A stretch of 35,319 bases of DNA from an uncultured Candidatus Saccharibacteria bacterium (GTDB lineage Bacteria; Patescibacteriota; Saccharimonadia; Saccharimonadales; Saccharimonadaceae): NCBI GenBank assembly GCA_947095985.1, contig CAMUPZ010000003.1, positions 1 to 35,319 of the forward strand, given 5' to 3'. Position 1 is the first letter of the stretch. Each line of letters starts with the position of its first letter. Under the pieces are notes generated by a model. The model searched no databases and was not told the DNA's origin. It was given only the letters and a program-made list of their open reading frames with translations. Position numbers and translations under genes: made by a program. This document shows, piece after piece, positions 1 to 8,397 of the stretch.

Positions 1-2
1 CC

Positions 3-647
3 GAGAGCCATGACCAAGCCTTGGTCGGCGACAAGACGCTGATTTTTCGACTGATCGACAAGGCCATGTACTGGCATATGGATAAAGCCGACCCCGATTT
101 GACCGTGGAGCGTGGCGTGGCGCTGCATAAACTGGTTCGACTGCTGACCGCTGGGCTACACGGCGGCGGCTACCTGAACTTTATGGGTAATGAATTTGGG
201 CATCCCGAGTGGATCGACTTTCCGCGTCAGGGCAATGATTGGTCGTTCAAGCACGCTCGACGGCAATGGAATTTACGCGACAACGGCTTCCTCAAATACC
301 AATGGCTGGGCGAATTTGACGAGGCGCTAATGAAGATTATTCAGAAAACTGACGGCGATGAAATCAGCCACCTTACAGTTCACCAGTCTGATCACGTGAT
401 CAGTTTTATGCACGGCAAATTTCTATTCGTTATTAATTTTTCTCCAAATAAATCCCAATCAGATTACGCAGTGCCAGCAGAGGCTGGATCTTATCAGTTG
501 GCACTAAGCAGCGATGATAAAGTATTTGGCGGCCAAGCACGAATAGACCATAATTCCCGCTTTTTCACTTCCCCAGTCGGTAATAATCACAATCTTAAAG
601 TTTATCTGCCAGCCAGAACGGGCATTATTTTACAGAAAGTTGACTAA
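3..647 (+). CDS. glgB: 1,4-alpha-glucan branching enzyme, GBE1 (eukaryote-like) type, 3' part
   Basis: Glycogen branching enzyme transfers alpha-1,4-glucan chains to alpha-1,6 positions. Only the last ~214 codons are present; the reading frame is open to the left edge and begins inside the ESHDQALVGDKT block of the GH13 barrel. It continues through NFMGNEFGHPEW(I)DFPR and HARRQWNL, which are hallmarks of the eukaryote-like GBE1 branch rather than of the E. coli GlgB branch. The C-terminal all-beta domain runs to the end and closes on a VYLPARTGIILQKVD-like tail that matches the usual end of GBE1 proteins, so the 3' end looks intact. The stop is TAA. A promoter for the next, unrelated gene begins 13 bases downstream and I see no clear terminator between them. 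Family assignment is firm; the clade assignment is from memory of the family's motifs. Confidence 0.93.
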   Translation, partial: ESHDQALVGDKTLIFRLIDKAMYWHMDKADPDLTVERGVALHKLVRLLTAGLHGGGYLNFMGNEFGHPEWIDFPRQGNDWSFKHARRQWNLRDNGFLKYQWLGEFDEALMKIIQKTDGDEISHLTVHQSDHVISFMHGKFLFVINFSPNKSQSDYAVPAEAGSYQLALSSDDKVFGGQARIDHNSRFFTSPVGNNHNLKVYLPARTGIILQKVD

Positions 648-660
648 TCTCCTACCAATG

Positions 661-689
661 TTGACTTTTTTACGCAAGTGTGGCATAAA
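661..689 (+). promoter_or_regulatory. Promoter, copy 1 of a four-copy family
   Basis: A -35 TTGACT (661-666), a 17-base spacer and a -10 CATAAA (684-689). The spacer is identical to that of the copy at 29300 and contains CAAGT. The predicted transcript start is A697 in AGC, directly before a hairpin. Confidence 0.75.
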
Positions 690-698
690 TTAATACAG

Positions 699-726
699 CT
701 TTTGTTGACAATCCCGTCAACGAAGG
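699..726 (+). promoter_or_regulatory. 5'-terminal mRNA stem-loop, copy 1
   Basis: CTTTTGTTGAC (699-709) pairs over all 11 positions, including G-U pairs, with GTCAACGAAGG (716-726) around a 6-base loop. It starts about two bases after the predicted transcript start. No U-tract follows, so it is not a terminator. Equivalent hairpins with different but still pairing arms sit at the same place after the other copies of this promoter. Confidence 0.7.
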
Positions 727-759
727 TAGTCCTTGCATGATTCAAAAAGAGGAGACATC

Positions 760-1152
760 ATGCTGAAACTCAAAATCATCATTGCAACCCTAGGCCTAGC
801 CGGCATGATAACGCTCCTTCTAGGAGATACGTACCTCACGGCAGGTCTGGCTGTCATCTGCACAGCGATGGCAACACCATTGTCGATGCACCTTACATTG
901 AAGTGGATGTTGCCGGAAGAAAATGGGCTAAGAAAGTTCCTACTAACGGTATGGACTTTCTCATTTATGTTGGCAGCTATCTACGTAATCCGAGAGCTGG
1001 GGATCTATGGCACACCTCTCAGCGCACCCATAGATTTCACGCAAAAAATCAGGGTAGCGGGTGACCATGTGTCATCCATGAATGCCCTCTCTGTTATCCT
1101 CGCTGTCATCGCGCCGTCATGTTCGTCTACCAAACACGACGACGAGGGCTAA
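760..1152 (+). CDS. Small integral membrane protein, unknown function
   Basis: A 130-residue protein I do not recognise. It has hydrophobic segments at about residues 4-22, 25-44, 62-82 and a weaker one near 108-123, separated by a short charged loop (KWMLPEENGLRK), and ends in a polar tail (STKHDDEG). The ATG at 760 is preferred over an in-frame TTG at 733 because AGAGGAG (749-755) lies just upstream. It is a single-gene unit with its own promoter and 5' hairpin (661-726) and a structured region after the stop. Promoter and hairpin are shared with three other orphan genes in this window, so membership of one regulon is inferred. Codon choice (CTC, ATC, CTA) differs somewhat from the AT-leaning neighbours. 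No function can be assigned. Confidence 0.7.
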   Translation: MLKLKIIIATLGLAGMITLLLGDTYLTAGLAVICTAMATPLSMHLTLKWMLPEENGLRKFLLTVWTFSFMLAAIYVIRELGIYGTPLSAPIDFTQKIRVAGDHVSSMNALSVILAVIAPSCSSTKHDDEG

Positions 1153-1154
1153 CC

Positions 1155-1225
1155 GCCCGCCCGTCGAGAAATAGTTCGCTTGAGACTTTAAGCCTCGGCT
1201 GGAGCTCTCTTGGCGGGCTATTTCT
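1155..1225 (+). terminator. Structured 3' region, possible pseudoknotted terminator
   Basis: GCCCGCC (1155-1161) pairs with GGCGGGC (1212-1218), and AGAAATAG (1167-1174) pairs with CTATTTCT (1218-1225). The two pairings interleave, so they either exclude each other or form a pseudoknot. A small GCTT/AAGC hairpin lies between. It follows the stop codon of the upstream membrane protein, so it probably ends or protects that mRNA. Confidence 0.4.
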
Positions 1226-1242
1226 ATTGGTATAAAATTTGT

Positions 1243-1248
1243 TACACT
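1243..1248 (+). promoter_or_regulatory. Extended -10 promoter, leaderless start
   Basis: TGT-TACACT with the -10 hexamer at 1243-1248. The GTG start codon is 7 bases later, which puts the expected transcript start at or next to the start codon. No Shine-Dalgarno sequence is present. Confidence 0.55.
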
Positions 1249-1255
1249 AAGTATT

Positions 1256-2644
1256 GTGAAGAAAAAAGTACCGAAAATTATTGAACAATCACTAGCCAGA
1301 GTGGCTAATTTTTATAGCTTTGAGCCAGTGCATGATTTGGAAAAAATTGACGACAGTTTAACGCCGAACATGCGAGCCCTGCGCATGACCATGACCATTG
1401 CTGAGCAACTCCTGAGTATGGGCGTGGTGGCGCGCGATGTGGTGCACATGTCGCAAGGAATAACTCAGACCTATTGCCAGAAGCGCGTTCACATAGACAT
1501 TAGCTATACATTGGTGACGGTTTCTCAAGATCGTGGCGTTAATCACGAACCATTAACGATGGCGCGGGTTATTGTACCGGACGATCCTAATTACCAATTA
1601 ATCCAAGCTTTGCAGCTACTAGCTCTTGATATTCGTCATAAACAACTTCCCTTAGAAGAAGCTGAGGAACGGCTGCAGCAGATACTTAAAAAACCAAATA
1701 AGCACTCCGGGCTAGTCGTTTACGCAGCGGGAGGTCTGGTTAGCGCCGGCTCAGTTACTTTATATGGCGGCAGTCCGCTAATGGCAGCCTTAGCGTTTTT
1801 ACTGGGATTTTTAGCGACTGGTTTATTGCGCTGGCTGGGTCATATTGGCGCACCACTTTTCTATTCTCAGGCCCTTGTAGCAATATTTGTCACACTGACA
1901 GCAGCTGGTACGGCTTGGTGTAGTAATTATCTGGGGCTGAGCATCAATACCACTTTGTTAGTGATTAGCGGAATCGTCCTGTTGGTGGCTGGACTGATGT
2001 TTGTTGGTGCATTCCAGGACGCAATTGATGAATACTACATGACAGCAAACGCCAGGTTGTTGAAGGTAGTAATGGCAACAGGTGGCGTAATTGCTGGCGT
2101 GATGGTCGGGCTTTATATTGCCACGAAGTTTGGCATCACTTTCCCAGCAACGCCAGATCGTTTGACCCTGGCCGACAAACATACACAATATTTGGGTGCC
2201 GGAATTATTGCGGCGGCATTTGTTTTAAGAAATCACGCAAAGTGGTTAGGCATGATTATTTCGGGCTTGATTGCAATATTTGGCTGGTGGATTTCACGCT
2301 TAGTTATGAGCTTCGGATTTGATATCGTCACAGCCAGCGGCATCGCGGCGGCAGTCATTGGACTAGTGGCCGTCCTCACCTCCAGATTATGGAGATTCCC
2401 TTCTCTAGCTATAATCGCAGCGGGAATTGTCCCACTAGTCCCGGGACTATCTCTTTACAACGGATTAATGGGGGTCGTGCTATATCCACCAAATAGCGTC
2501 AACTTCTTACCCGCTTTGGCCATCCTGGCCAGGGCAATTCTCATTGGCGTAGCGGTAGCAATTGGCGCATCGTTCGGCAATATAGTTGGTCGTCCAATTC
2601 GACGACAATTAATTAATATTTTTCGTCGCATTACTCAAGCATAA
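1256..2644 (+). CDS. ThrE-family threonine/serine exporter-like membrane protein
   Basis: A 462-residue protein with a soluble N-terminal part (about residues 1-150) followed by some ten hydrophobic helices. This is the layout of the fused DUF1212/DUF3815 (ThrE) family, which exports threonine and serine across the cytoplasmic membrane. Length and topology fit a full-length fused member. Glycine-rich helices (for example GGLVSAGSVTLYGG near residue 160, and the PLVPGLSLYNG segment near 392) are typical. The GTG start at 1256 follows a -10 box by 7 bases with no ribosome binding site, so a leaderless start is inferred. The stop TAA shares its last A with the ATG of the downstream HD gene (2644), so the two are probably translationally coupled. 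Substrate is not provable here. Confidence 0.75.
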   Translation: MKKKVPKIIEQSLARVANFYSFEPVHDLEKIDDSLTPNMRALRMTMTIAEQLLSMGVVARDVVHMSQGITQTYCQKRVHIDISYTLVTVSQDRGVNHEPLTMARVIVPDDPNYQLIQALQLLALDIRHKQLPLEEAEERLQQILKKPNKHSGLVVYAAGGLVSAGSVTLYGGSPLMAALAFLLGFLATGLLRWLGHIGAPLFYSQALVAIFVTLTAAGTAWCSNYLGLSINTTLLVISGIVLLVAGLMFVGAFQDAIDEYYMTANARLLKVVMATGGVIAGVMVGLYIATKFGITFPATPDRLTLADKHTQYLGAGIIAAAFVLRNHAKWLGMIISGLIAIFGWWISRLVMSFGFDIVTASGIAAAVIGLVAVLTSRLWRFPSLAIIAAGIVPLVPGLSLYNGLMGVVLYPPNSVNFLPALAILARAILIGVAVAIGASFGNIVGRPIRRQLINIFRRITQA

Positions 2645-3124
2645 TGAAAGAAGATTTACCCCAATTCATCGGATTATCTGACTCCAGACTATTTCACATG
2701 CGCTCCGTCGCCTATAAATCATACAAGCTAGCCCGCAACGTTTTTAAAATGGAAGAAGATAAAGCGCGCAGCTTATTCGCAATGGGATTAATTCATGATT
2801 TTTTCCTATGCGTTTGTTGAAAATCAGACAGAGCATGAGCATGAGGGCGGCAGGATCTTGAGATTGTCAGGTTTTGACCGGGCCGACGCCGTATTTGACC
2901 ACGGCAACCCTGATATAGAAAGCTGGACAGACGAGTTGTTAATCTTAAATCTAGCAGACATGACGACAGGCCCAAATGGCAAATCTCTGACTATGGATCA
3001 GCGACTGGTGGACATTAAAAATAGATACAGCCCCGAAAGTACGCAATTAATAAAAGCAAATAGACTGGCTAATCGTATCCATACGGAGTTAAATAATCGA
3101 AATCTGAAAATACCAAATCTATAA
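2644..3124 (+). pseudogene. HD-domain hydrolase with a one-base frameshift
   Basis: Reading from ATG 2644 gives about 58 codons ending in ...RSLFAMGLIHDFF and then a TGA at 2818-2820. The sequence continues one frame over as FSYAFVENQTEHEHEGG... to a stop at 3124. The join falls on a run of six T (2799-2804). With five T the product would read LIHDFSYAFVEN without a break and give a ~159-residue HD-domain phosphohydrolase carrying the HD pair and a later Asp (ILNLADMT). Its start overlaps the exporter's stop by one base. It could be a recent pseudogene, a sequencing error, or a gene rescued by polymerase slippage on the T run. Proteins of this type usually act on nucleotides or are involved in signalling; the substrate is unknown. 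Confidence 0.7.
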
Positions 3125-3144
3125 AAATGTAAGTCTAACCAAAT

Positions 3145-3175
3145 AAAAATCCTCAGAGTTACTCTGAGGATTTTT
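3145..3175. terminator. Bidirectional intrinsic terminator
   Basis: Inverted repeat CCTCAGAGT/ACTCTGAGG flanked by A-rich and T-rich runs (AAAAAT and ATTTTT), lying between two convergent genes. It should terminate both the HD-gene transcript and fusA. Confidence 0.85.
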
Positions 3176-3190
3176 CTTTATATTAGAAGA

Positions 3191-5281
3191 TTATTTCGAG
3201 CGCTTCTCGATAATCTCCTGCGCCACGTTTGGTGGAACTTCTTCGTACTGTGCTAGCTCCATGGTGCTGGCTGCGCGGCCCTGCGACATCGAGCGGATGT
3301 CTGAGGTGTAACCAAACATATTTGCCAATGGCACAAATGCCTTGATCAGCTTGGCGCCGCCCATCAAATCCTCCATAGCGTCAATGCGACCGCGGCGTGA
3401 GTTAAGGTCACCGATGATGTCGCCCATAAACTCTTCTGGGGTGGTTACTTCAACTTTCATGACTGGCTCAAGCAGAATTGGGGTTGCTTGCTTGATACCT
3501 TCACGAGCTGCCAAACTACCCGCCAATGAGAAGGCTAGTTCTGAGGAGTCGACGTCGTGGTATGAACCATCGTATAACGTCGCCTTAACGTCAACTACTG
3601 GATAGCCAGCGATAACACCGCCCTCCAAAGTCTCCTTGATACCCTTCATGACAGCTGGGCGATATTCCTGAGGAACCACACCACCCTTAATTTCATCAAC
3701 AAATTCAAAGCCTTTACCAGCCTCATTCGGCTCAAATCGTACCCAGACGTCGCCGTACTGACCACGACCACCAGACTGCTTGGCGTGCTTACCTTGAACT
3801 TCAGCCTTGCCCTTGATTGATTCGCGGAAGGCAACTTGTGGCTCACCGATGTTAGCTTCAACCTTAAACTCGCGCTTCATGCGGTCGATCAGGATGTCCA
3901 GGTGCAGCTCACCCATGCCGGACATGATGGTCTGACCGGTTTCTTCATCAGTGTGAATGCGGAAGGTTGGATCTTCCTCGGACAAACGCTGCAAAGCCAG
4001 TGCCATTTTTTCTTGGTCAGCCTTTGATTTTGGCTCAACGGCGATGGAAACTGGCGGCTCTGGGAATTCAATTGATTCTAGGGCAATTGGATGCGCTGGA
4101 TCAGTCAAGGTATTACCGGTACCAGTATTCTTCAAACCAACCACCGCAGCAATGTCACCAGCAGAGATCTTGTCAATGTCTTCGCGCTTGTCAGCATGCA
4201 TTCGCACAATACGACCGATACGCTCTTTGTCGCCAGTCGTGGTGTTCAGGACGTAGCTACCAGAGTTCAAAACACCTGAGTAAACGCGGATAAAGATCAA
4301 TTTACCAACAAATGGGTCAGTAGCGATCTTAAAGGCCAAGGCGCTCATCGGTTCTTTGTCATCTGGCTTGCGGCTCACTTCGTCGCCAGTCTTTGGATTT
4401 TTACCCCAAATCTCGTCAACATCCAGTGGGCTTGGCAAGTAGTCAACCATCAAGTCAAGCACCTTCTCCACGATAACGCCGCGGCCGTCACCACCAGTAA
4501 CCAAGAAGAAGTCGCCAGCCAGCACGCGCTTGCGCAAGGCAGACTTCAGCTCGTCGATAGTAATTGCCTCTTCACCCTGGTCGAGGAACTTCATCATCAA
4601 TTCGTCGTCAGCTTCAACGGCATTTTCCACCAACAAACTGCGGGCGTTTTGACATTTCTCCAGCATGTCAGCTGGGATCTCGCCCTGTACCAACTCATGA
4701 TCGGCATAGTCAGTGTAGGTATACGCTTTCATGTCGACGAGGTCAACTACACCATTGATGGTCTTTTCGAAACCAATTGGGATATGGATTGGGAACGCTT
4801 GCTTGCTCAAACGGTTGTGAATTGATTCCAGAGATTTCCAGAAGTCACCACCAGTTTGGTTAATCTTGTTGATGAAGCAGATACGCGGCACACCATATTT
4901 GTCAGCCTGGCGCCACACTGTCTCAGACTGTGCCTCAACGCCCATCTTACCATCAAACACCGTCACTGCACCGTCGAGGACGCGGAGTGAACGCTCCACC
5001 TCGGCGGTAAAGTCGATGTGCCCTGGGGTGTCAATGATGTTGATCTTATGACCCTTCCAGAAACAGGTCACCGCTGCCGAGGTGATGGTTATACCGCGCT
5101 CTTTTTCCTGCGCCATCCAGTCGGTGGTCGCACCGTCGCCGTCGCCTTTGACCACACCGATTTTGTGGGTCAAACCAGTGCGGTACAAAATACCCTCAGT
5201 TGTCGTCGTTTTACCGGCGTCAATATGGGCAATAATACCGATATTTCTAAAATTTTTCAGCGGAACATTCGTCTCTGCCAT
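3191..5281 (-). CDS. fusA: Elongation factor G with NKIN in place of NKxD
   Basis: EF-G is the GTPase that drives ribosomal translocation. At 696 residues the length is normal. Visible motifs are G1 AHIDAGKT (18-25), G2-region ERGITITSAA, G3 DTPGH (84-88), then domains II-V, including SGMGELHLDI and the C-terminal domain. The G4 motif, normally NKMD, reads NKIN (138-141): the Asp that contacts the guanine base is Asn, and the codon is AAC in the genomic sequence. The following residues QTGGDF correspond to the usual RTGADF. The ATG at 5281 follows an AAAGGAAAA site. The gene has its own promoter and a short leader with a hairpin. It is separated from rpsL and rpsG by yajQ and a protease gene, unlike the usual str operon. 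Assignment is certain; the effect of Asn is inference. Confidence 0.98.
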   Translation of the reverse strand: MAETNVPLKNFRNIGIIAHIDAGKTTTTEGILYRTGLTHKIGVVKGDGDGATTDWMAQEKERGITITSAAVTCFWKGHKINIIDTPGHIDFTAEVERSLRVLDGAVTVFDGKMGVEAQSETVWRQADKYGVPRICFINKINQTGGDFWKSLESIHNRLSKQAFPIHIPIGFEKTINGVVDLVDMKAYTYTDYADHELVQGEIPADMLEKCQNARSLLVENAVEADDELMMKFLDQGEEAITIDELKSALRKRVLAGDFFLVTGGDGRGVIVEKVLDLMVDYLPSPLDVDEIWGKNPKTGDEVSRKPDDKEPMSALAFKIATDPFVGKLIFIRVYSGVLNSGSYVLNTTTGDKERIGRIVRMHADKREDIDKISAGDIAAVVGLKNTGTGNTLTDPAHPIALESIEFPEPPVSIAVEPKSKADQEKMALALQRLSEEDPTFRIHTDEETGQTIMSGMGELHLDILIDRMKREFKVEANIGEPQVAFRESIKGKAEVQGKHAKQSGGRGQYGDVWVRFEPNEAGKGFEFVDEIKGGVVPQEYRPAVMKGIKETLEGGVIAGYPVVDVKATLYDGSYHDVDSSELAFSLAGSLAAREGIKQATPILLEPVMKVEVTTPEEFMGDIIGDLNSRRGRIDAMEDLMGGAKLIKAFVPLANMFGYTSDIRSMSQGRAASTMELAQYEEVPPNVAQEIIEKRSK

Positions 5282-5325
5282 AATTTTCCTTTATATTACG
5301 TTAATTTGTCGAGATCTTTGGTCAA

Positions 5326-5364
5326 TTTTTTGGCACCAAAAAACTACTCTTGCGTTTTATTATA
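5326..5364 (-). promoter_or_regulatory. fusA promoter and leader hairpin
   Basis: On the minus strand a TATAAT -10 lies at 5359-5364, with a weak -35 17 bases upstream. The leader contains a near-perfect inverted repeat, TTTTTTGG-TG-CCAAAAAA (5326-5343), about 45 bases before the fusA ATG. Confidence 0.55.
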
Positions 5365-5384
5365 TCAGTTATCTGTAATTTTGA

Positions 5385-7871
5385 CTAGCTTTGAGCTGGC
5401 GGATTTTTAGATTCATCAACCCCTGGAGCCGGCTCGGCGGGCGGATAATTGCCTGGAGGCTGAATAGGCGCCGGTGGGTACTGGCCTGGCGATTGTTGAT
5501 AATAACCCTGCGGCGGATATTGTTGTGGGGACACAGGACCTTGCTGATAGACCTGTTGCTGATACGGCAACTGCTGCGGATACTGGCCGACTACATACTG
5601 CGGGTAGGCATTAAATTTTCGACGACTACTGACGGAAACGATAATGGCAATAATTGACACTACCAAGAACAATGCTCCCGTAGAAGCAATGACCACAACT
5701 ACTACAACTATCACAGTGTCATTGTCCGTCTTATCTGTTTCAGACTTTTTATTCGCCCCAGCATCTGCTACGCCGCCAGACTCTTTGTCGGACTTTTTAG
5801 GTTCTACATAATCATCTGGGGTGTTAGAAGCTACATCAATCATCTTTGTAACTAGATAATTGCCGGAGTATTTTTTATCAAGCTTCTCAAACTTATCTTT
5901 TGCCTTAGAATATTTACCCTGAGAGAAATCCTCTAAGCCGTCTTTCCAGAGCTTAGTTAACTCACCGTTGGACGAAAGATTAACATTATTCTTTCTAGCC
6001 ATACTCTTCAGATCAGCAATATCACGGAAAACGCCACTTCCAAAACATGAATTATTCTTTTTATCACTGTTTGCGCAGGCTGCACCACCATAAGTATTCA
6101 GCCCTATTTGCTTACCATCTTTATCAAAAGCCGGACCGCCACTATTTCCAGCGGCAATTTGTGCCGTCATCGAGAATAATTTGTGACCACCAGCGTCTCT
6201 TCTCATGCCACTGACACTACCCTGAGTTACTGTTGGCACAGTCTTAGCTTGCTTTGTTTGTGTGCCATTATCAACAACCGCTGGATAGCCAATTGCCGTT
6301 ACCTGATCACCCTGAGACAAACCATTACTATCACCTAAGTCAACTGCCGGGAATCTACCGTCAATCTTTAAAATTGCCACATCGGTTTTGTCGCTATTTA
6401 AATCCATCCTAGCCTGTCGTAAATTGACTTCTGCATCAATCTTCTTAGCACTAACGTTGGTCGGGGTCTTCTTCCATCTCGAAAGTTCCGGATTACTTCT
6501 ATCATGAACAATCGGGTCATTTGAGGTCTGGATAATATAATCATATCGATCATTTTCTGACCGAATATTATCGATCGGCACGTTATCAATAAGACCTTGG
6601 ATGGCTGCCGTCGCAGACTGATCACCGCCCTGTGATTTTTTTATTAGATCAACTAGGGCTTGTCTGGTTATGTAGCCAGCATTTATCATAAAATGACAAT
6701 AAGTGTCCCACTGCTCTCTTGACCGCAGCCCCCTGATCATACTCTGGTTGGCGACTTCTGTCACGTGGCCATTTGTAGCAATATAGCCATCATCCGAAAC
6801 AATTGAGCCGCTACCAATCCCTCCAGTGCACAGACCATTTAATCGCATAGTGGCACCATTTTGAGCTGTGTATATCATATCAGCGCAACGAATTGTCCCG
6901 ACACGAACTGTAGAGATTTGGTTCCTGGCTACCACTTTAATAATAGATTTCTCATCTAAGGTGCTTAGGGTGTTCGTAGTATTCTTATCTTTCGAGAAGT
7001 TCTCTGCCTTAGCTAGGCTTATTCCCGAATCGGCCAGATGACCACTTCCGTCATTAGCACTAACCAGATAACTCTCGTCTGGCTTCTGGAAAGTAACAGC
7101 ACCCACTAACGACTCCAGCTGGTCAATGTATGGCTGCATATATGCATTCTTGCTCAACGCAAATATCGATATCCAGTAAGGTCTACCATTCTGGACAGTC
7201 ATATATATTGTGCTCTCGCCAGTTTTCTGCCACTTACCGTCATAGGTACTTCCATAATCCACGACCAGTTTCTTAAACTGCAGACCAGAAATTGTCACAT
7301 CTCCAGTGCGATATTTCATATTTGGGTCTTTTTTCTTACGGCTATTGATATCGCCCTGAAGTAACAGATCTAAGTCAGAGTATTTCTTCGTATCTTTATA
7401 TTCATCGGGCATCGTTGAGCGGTCAAAATAGTTATTCTTGCGCGAAGTTGTAATCGAAAGCTCTGGCATAATTTTCGTAAGTGAAAAGTTGCCATCTTTC
7501 TTATCTTTCTCTGGGTTCTGCCGATATATCAATTTAAGAATTGCGTAAGCACGACTTTCATTTAACTCATCGTCACTGTATAAATCAGCACGATATTCCT
7601 TACTGTTAGATTCTTTACGAAGAACGTGGCCTTCGCCAACAAACGTTTCCTTATCATATTGCAACGAAAAGCCATACTTAGAGACAACCTTACGATAATG
7701 CCGAGAGTTCTCCTCAGAAAGTAAGTCCTGAATCTTCTTCTTTGCTGAGCTACTAACGCCGGACGAACGATTATTATTAAGAACAACCACCCCAATAATG
7801 ATTGAGATTAAAAAGATTACACCTAGGACAATTGCTAAGATTCTTAATTTCTTAATTGATTTTTGATTCAT
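5385..7871 (-). CDS. Membrane-anchored trypsin-like serine protease with Pro/Gln-rich tail
   Basis: An 828-residue protein. Residues 9-32 form an N-terminal membrane anchor, and about 35-300 is an unrecognised extracytoplasmic region. An S1-type protease core follows with catalytic His369 (ATNGHV), Asp497 (KTDVAIL) and Ser577 (AAGNSGGP). A helical segment (635-690), a second membrane helix (719-747) and a Pro/Gln/Tyr-rich tail to the end complete it. There are two membrane helices with the catalytic part between them, so the protease probably faces outside and the Pro-rich tail the cytoplasm. It resembles HtrA/trypsin-like proteases without an obvious PDZ domain. The ATG at 7871 is preceded by AAGGTAG. 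It lies between yajQ and fusA, both on the same strand, possibly cotranscribed with yajQ (12-base gap). Substrate unknown; a surface stress or host-contact role is only a guess. Confidence 0.85.
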   Translation of the reverse strand: MNQKSIKKLRILAIVLGVIFLISIIIGVVVLNNNRSSGVSSSAKKKIQDLLSEENSRHYRKVVSKYGFSLQYDKETFVGEGHVLRKESNSKEYRADLYSDDELNESRAYAILKLIYRQNPEKDKKDGNFSLTKIMPELSITTSRKNNYFDRSTMPDEYKDTKKYSDLDLLLQGDINSRKKKDPNMKYRTGDVTISGLQFKKLVVDYGSTYDGKWQKTGESTIYMTVQNGRPYWISIFALSKNAYMQPYIDQLESLVGAVTFQKPDESYLVSANDGSGHLADSGISLAKAENFSKDKNTTNTLSTLDEKSIIKVVARNQISTVRVGTIRCADMIYTAQNGATMRLNGLCTGGIGSGSIVSDDGYIATNGHVTEVANQSMIRGLRSREQWDTYCHFMINAGYITRQALVDLIKKSQGGDQSATAAIQGLIDNVPIDNIRSENDRYDYIIQTSNDPIVHDRSNPELSRWKKTPTNVSAKKIDAEVNLRQARMDLNSDKTDVAILKIDGRFPAVDLGDSNGLSQGDQVTAIGYPAVVDNGTQTKQAKTVPTVTQGSVSGMRRDAGGHKLFSMTAQIAAGNSGGPAFDKDGKQIGLNTYGGAACANSDKKNNSCFGSGVFRDIADLKSMARKNNVNLSSNGELTKLWKDGLEDFSQGKYSKAKDKFEKLDKKYSGNYLVTKMIDVASNTPDDYVEPKKSDKESGGVADAGANKKSETDKTDNDTVIVVVVVVIASTGALFLVVSIIAIIVSVSSRRKFNAYPQYVVGQYPQQLPYQQQVYQQGPVSPQQYPPQGYYQQSPGQYPPAPIQPPGNYPPAEPAPGVDESKNPPAQS

Positions 7872-7883
7872 TCTATTACTACC

Positions 7884-8378
7884 TTACCTATAATTCACAA
7901 ATTGCAGTGGCGTGTCATAATCATTTTCACGCACTAAACTAATGACTTTTTGTAATTCATCTTTTGAAGCAGAGGTAACGCGGACGAGGTCACCTTGGAT
8001 TTGTGGCTTGGCTTTGGGTACGGCAGCGCGAATGTCCGCAGCAATCCGCTTTGCTGTCGCCTGATCAAGACCCTGCTTAAACGGTATATCCCAGGTAGTC
8101 TTCAGATTTGAAGTAACTTTTTCCTTAGTGAGGTCTAGAGATTTACTTGACTGACCACGAGCCGCCAATTTCTTACGCACAATATCCAGTACCGCATCAA
8201 CCTGCCACTCATTATCACCAGTGAGTTTCAGGCCTTTTTTATCATCCAGCCAGTCAATTCCAGTACTCGTCCCCTTAAAGTCGTACCGCCCCTGGATTTC
8301 TTTTTCCGCCTGCATGAATACGTTATTCATCTCGGCCTTGTCAATTTCTGACACAATATCAAATGAAAAACTTGCCAT
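7884..8378 (-). CDS. yajQ: YajQ-family nucleotide-binding protein
   Basis: A 164-residue UPF0234/YajQ protein, normal length for the family. Diagnostic stretches are SFDIVSEIDKAEMNN at the N-terminus, EIQGRYDFKG(T)S near residue 30 and a VRVTSASKDELQ block near the end. Family members are ferredoxin-like-fold proteins that bind RNA or cyclic di-GMP; the exact role here is unknown. The ATG at 8378 has a good AGGAGG site. A TATAAT box directly behind the rpsG terminator gives it its own transcription start, though it sits inside an altered str cluster. Confidence 0.93.
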   Translation of the reverse strand: MASFSFDIVSEIDKAEMNNVFMQAEKEIQGRYDFKGTSTGIDWLDDKKGLKLTGDNEWQVDAVLDIVRKKLAARGQSSKSLDLTKEKVTSNLKTTWDIPFKQGLDQATAKRIAADIRAAVPKAKPQIQGDLVRVTSASKDELQKVISLVRENDYDTPLQFVNYR

Positions 8379-8397
8379 TTATCCTCCTATTTTCTCT

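Noticed and set aside
2795..3124. Independent small gene starting at ATG 2795
   Set aside because: The product begins mid-domain; the preceding frame supplies the missing N-terminus of an HD protein, so it is the second half of a frameshifted gene.
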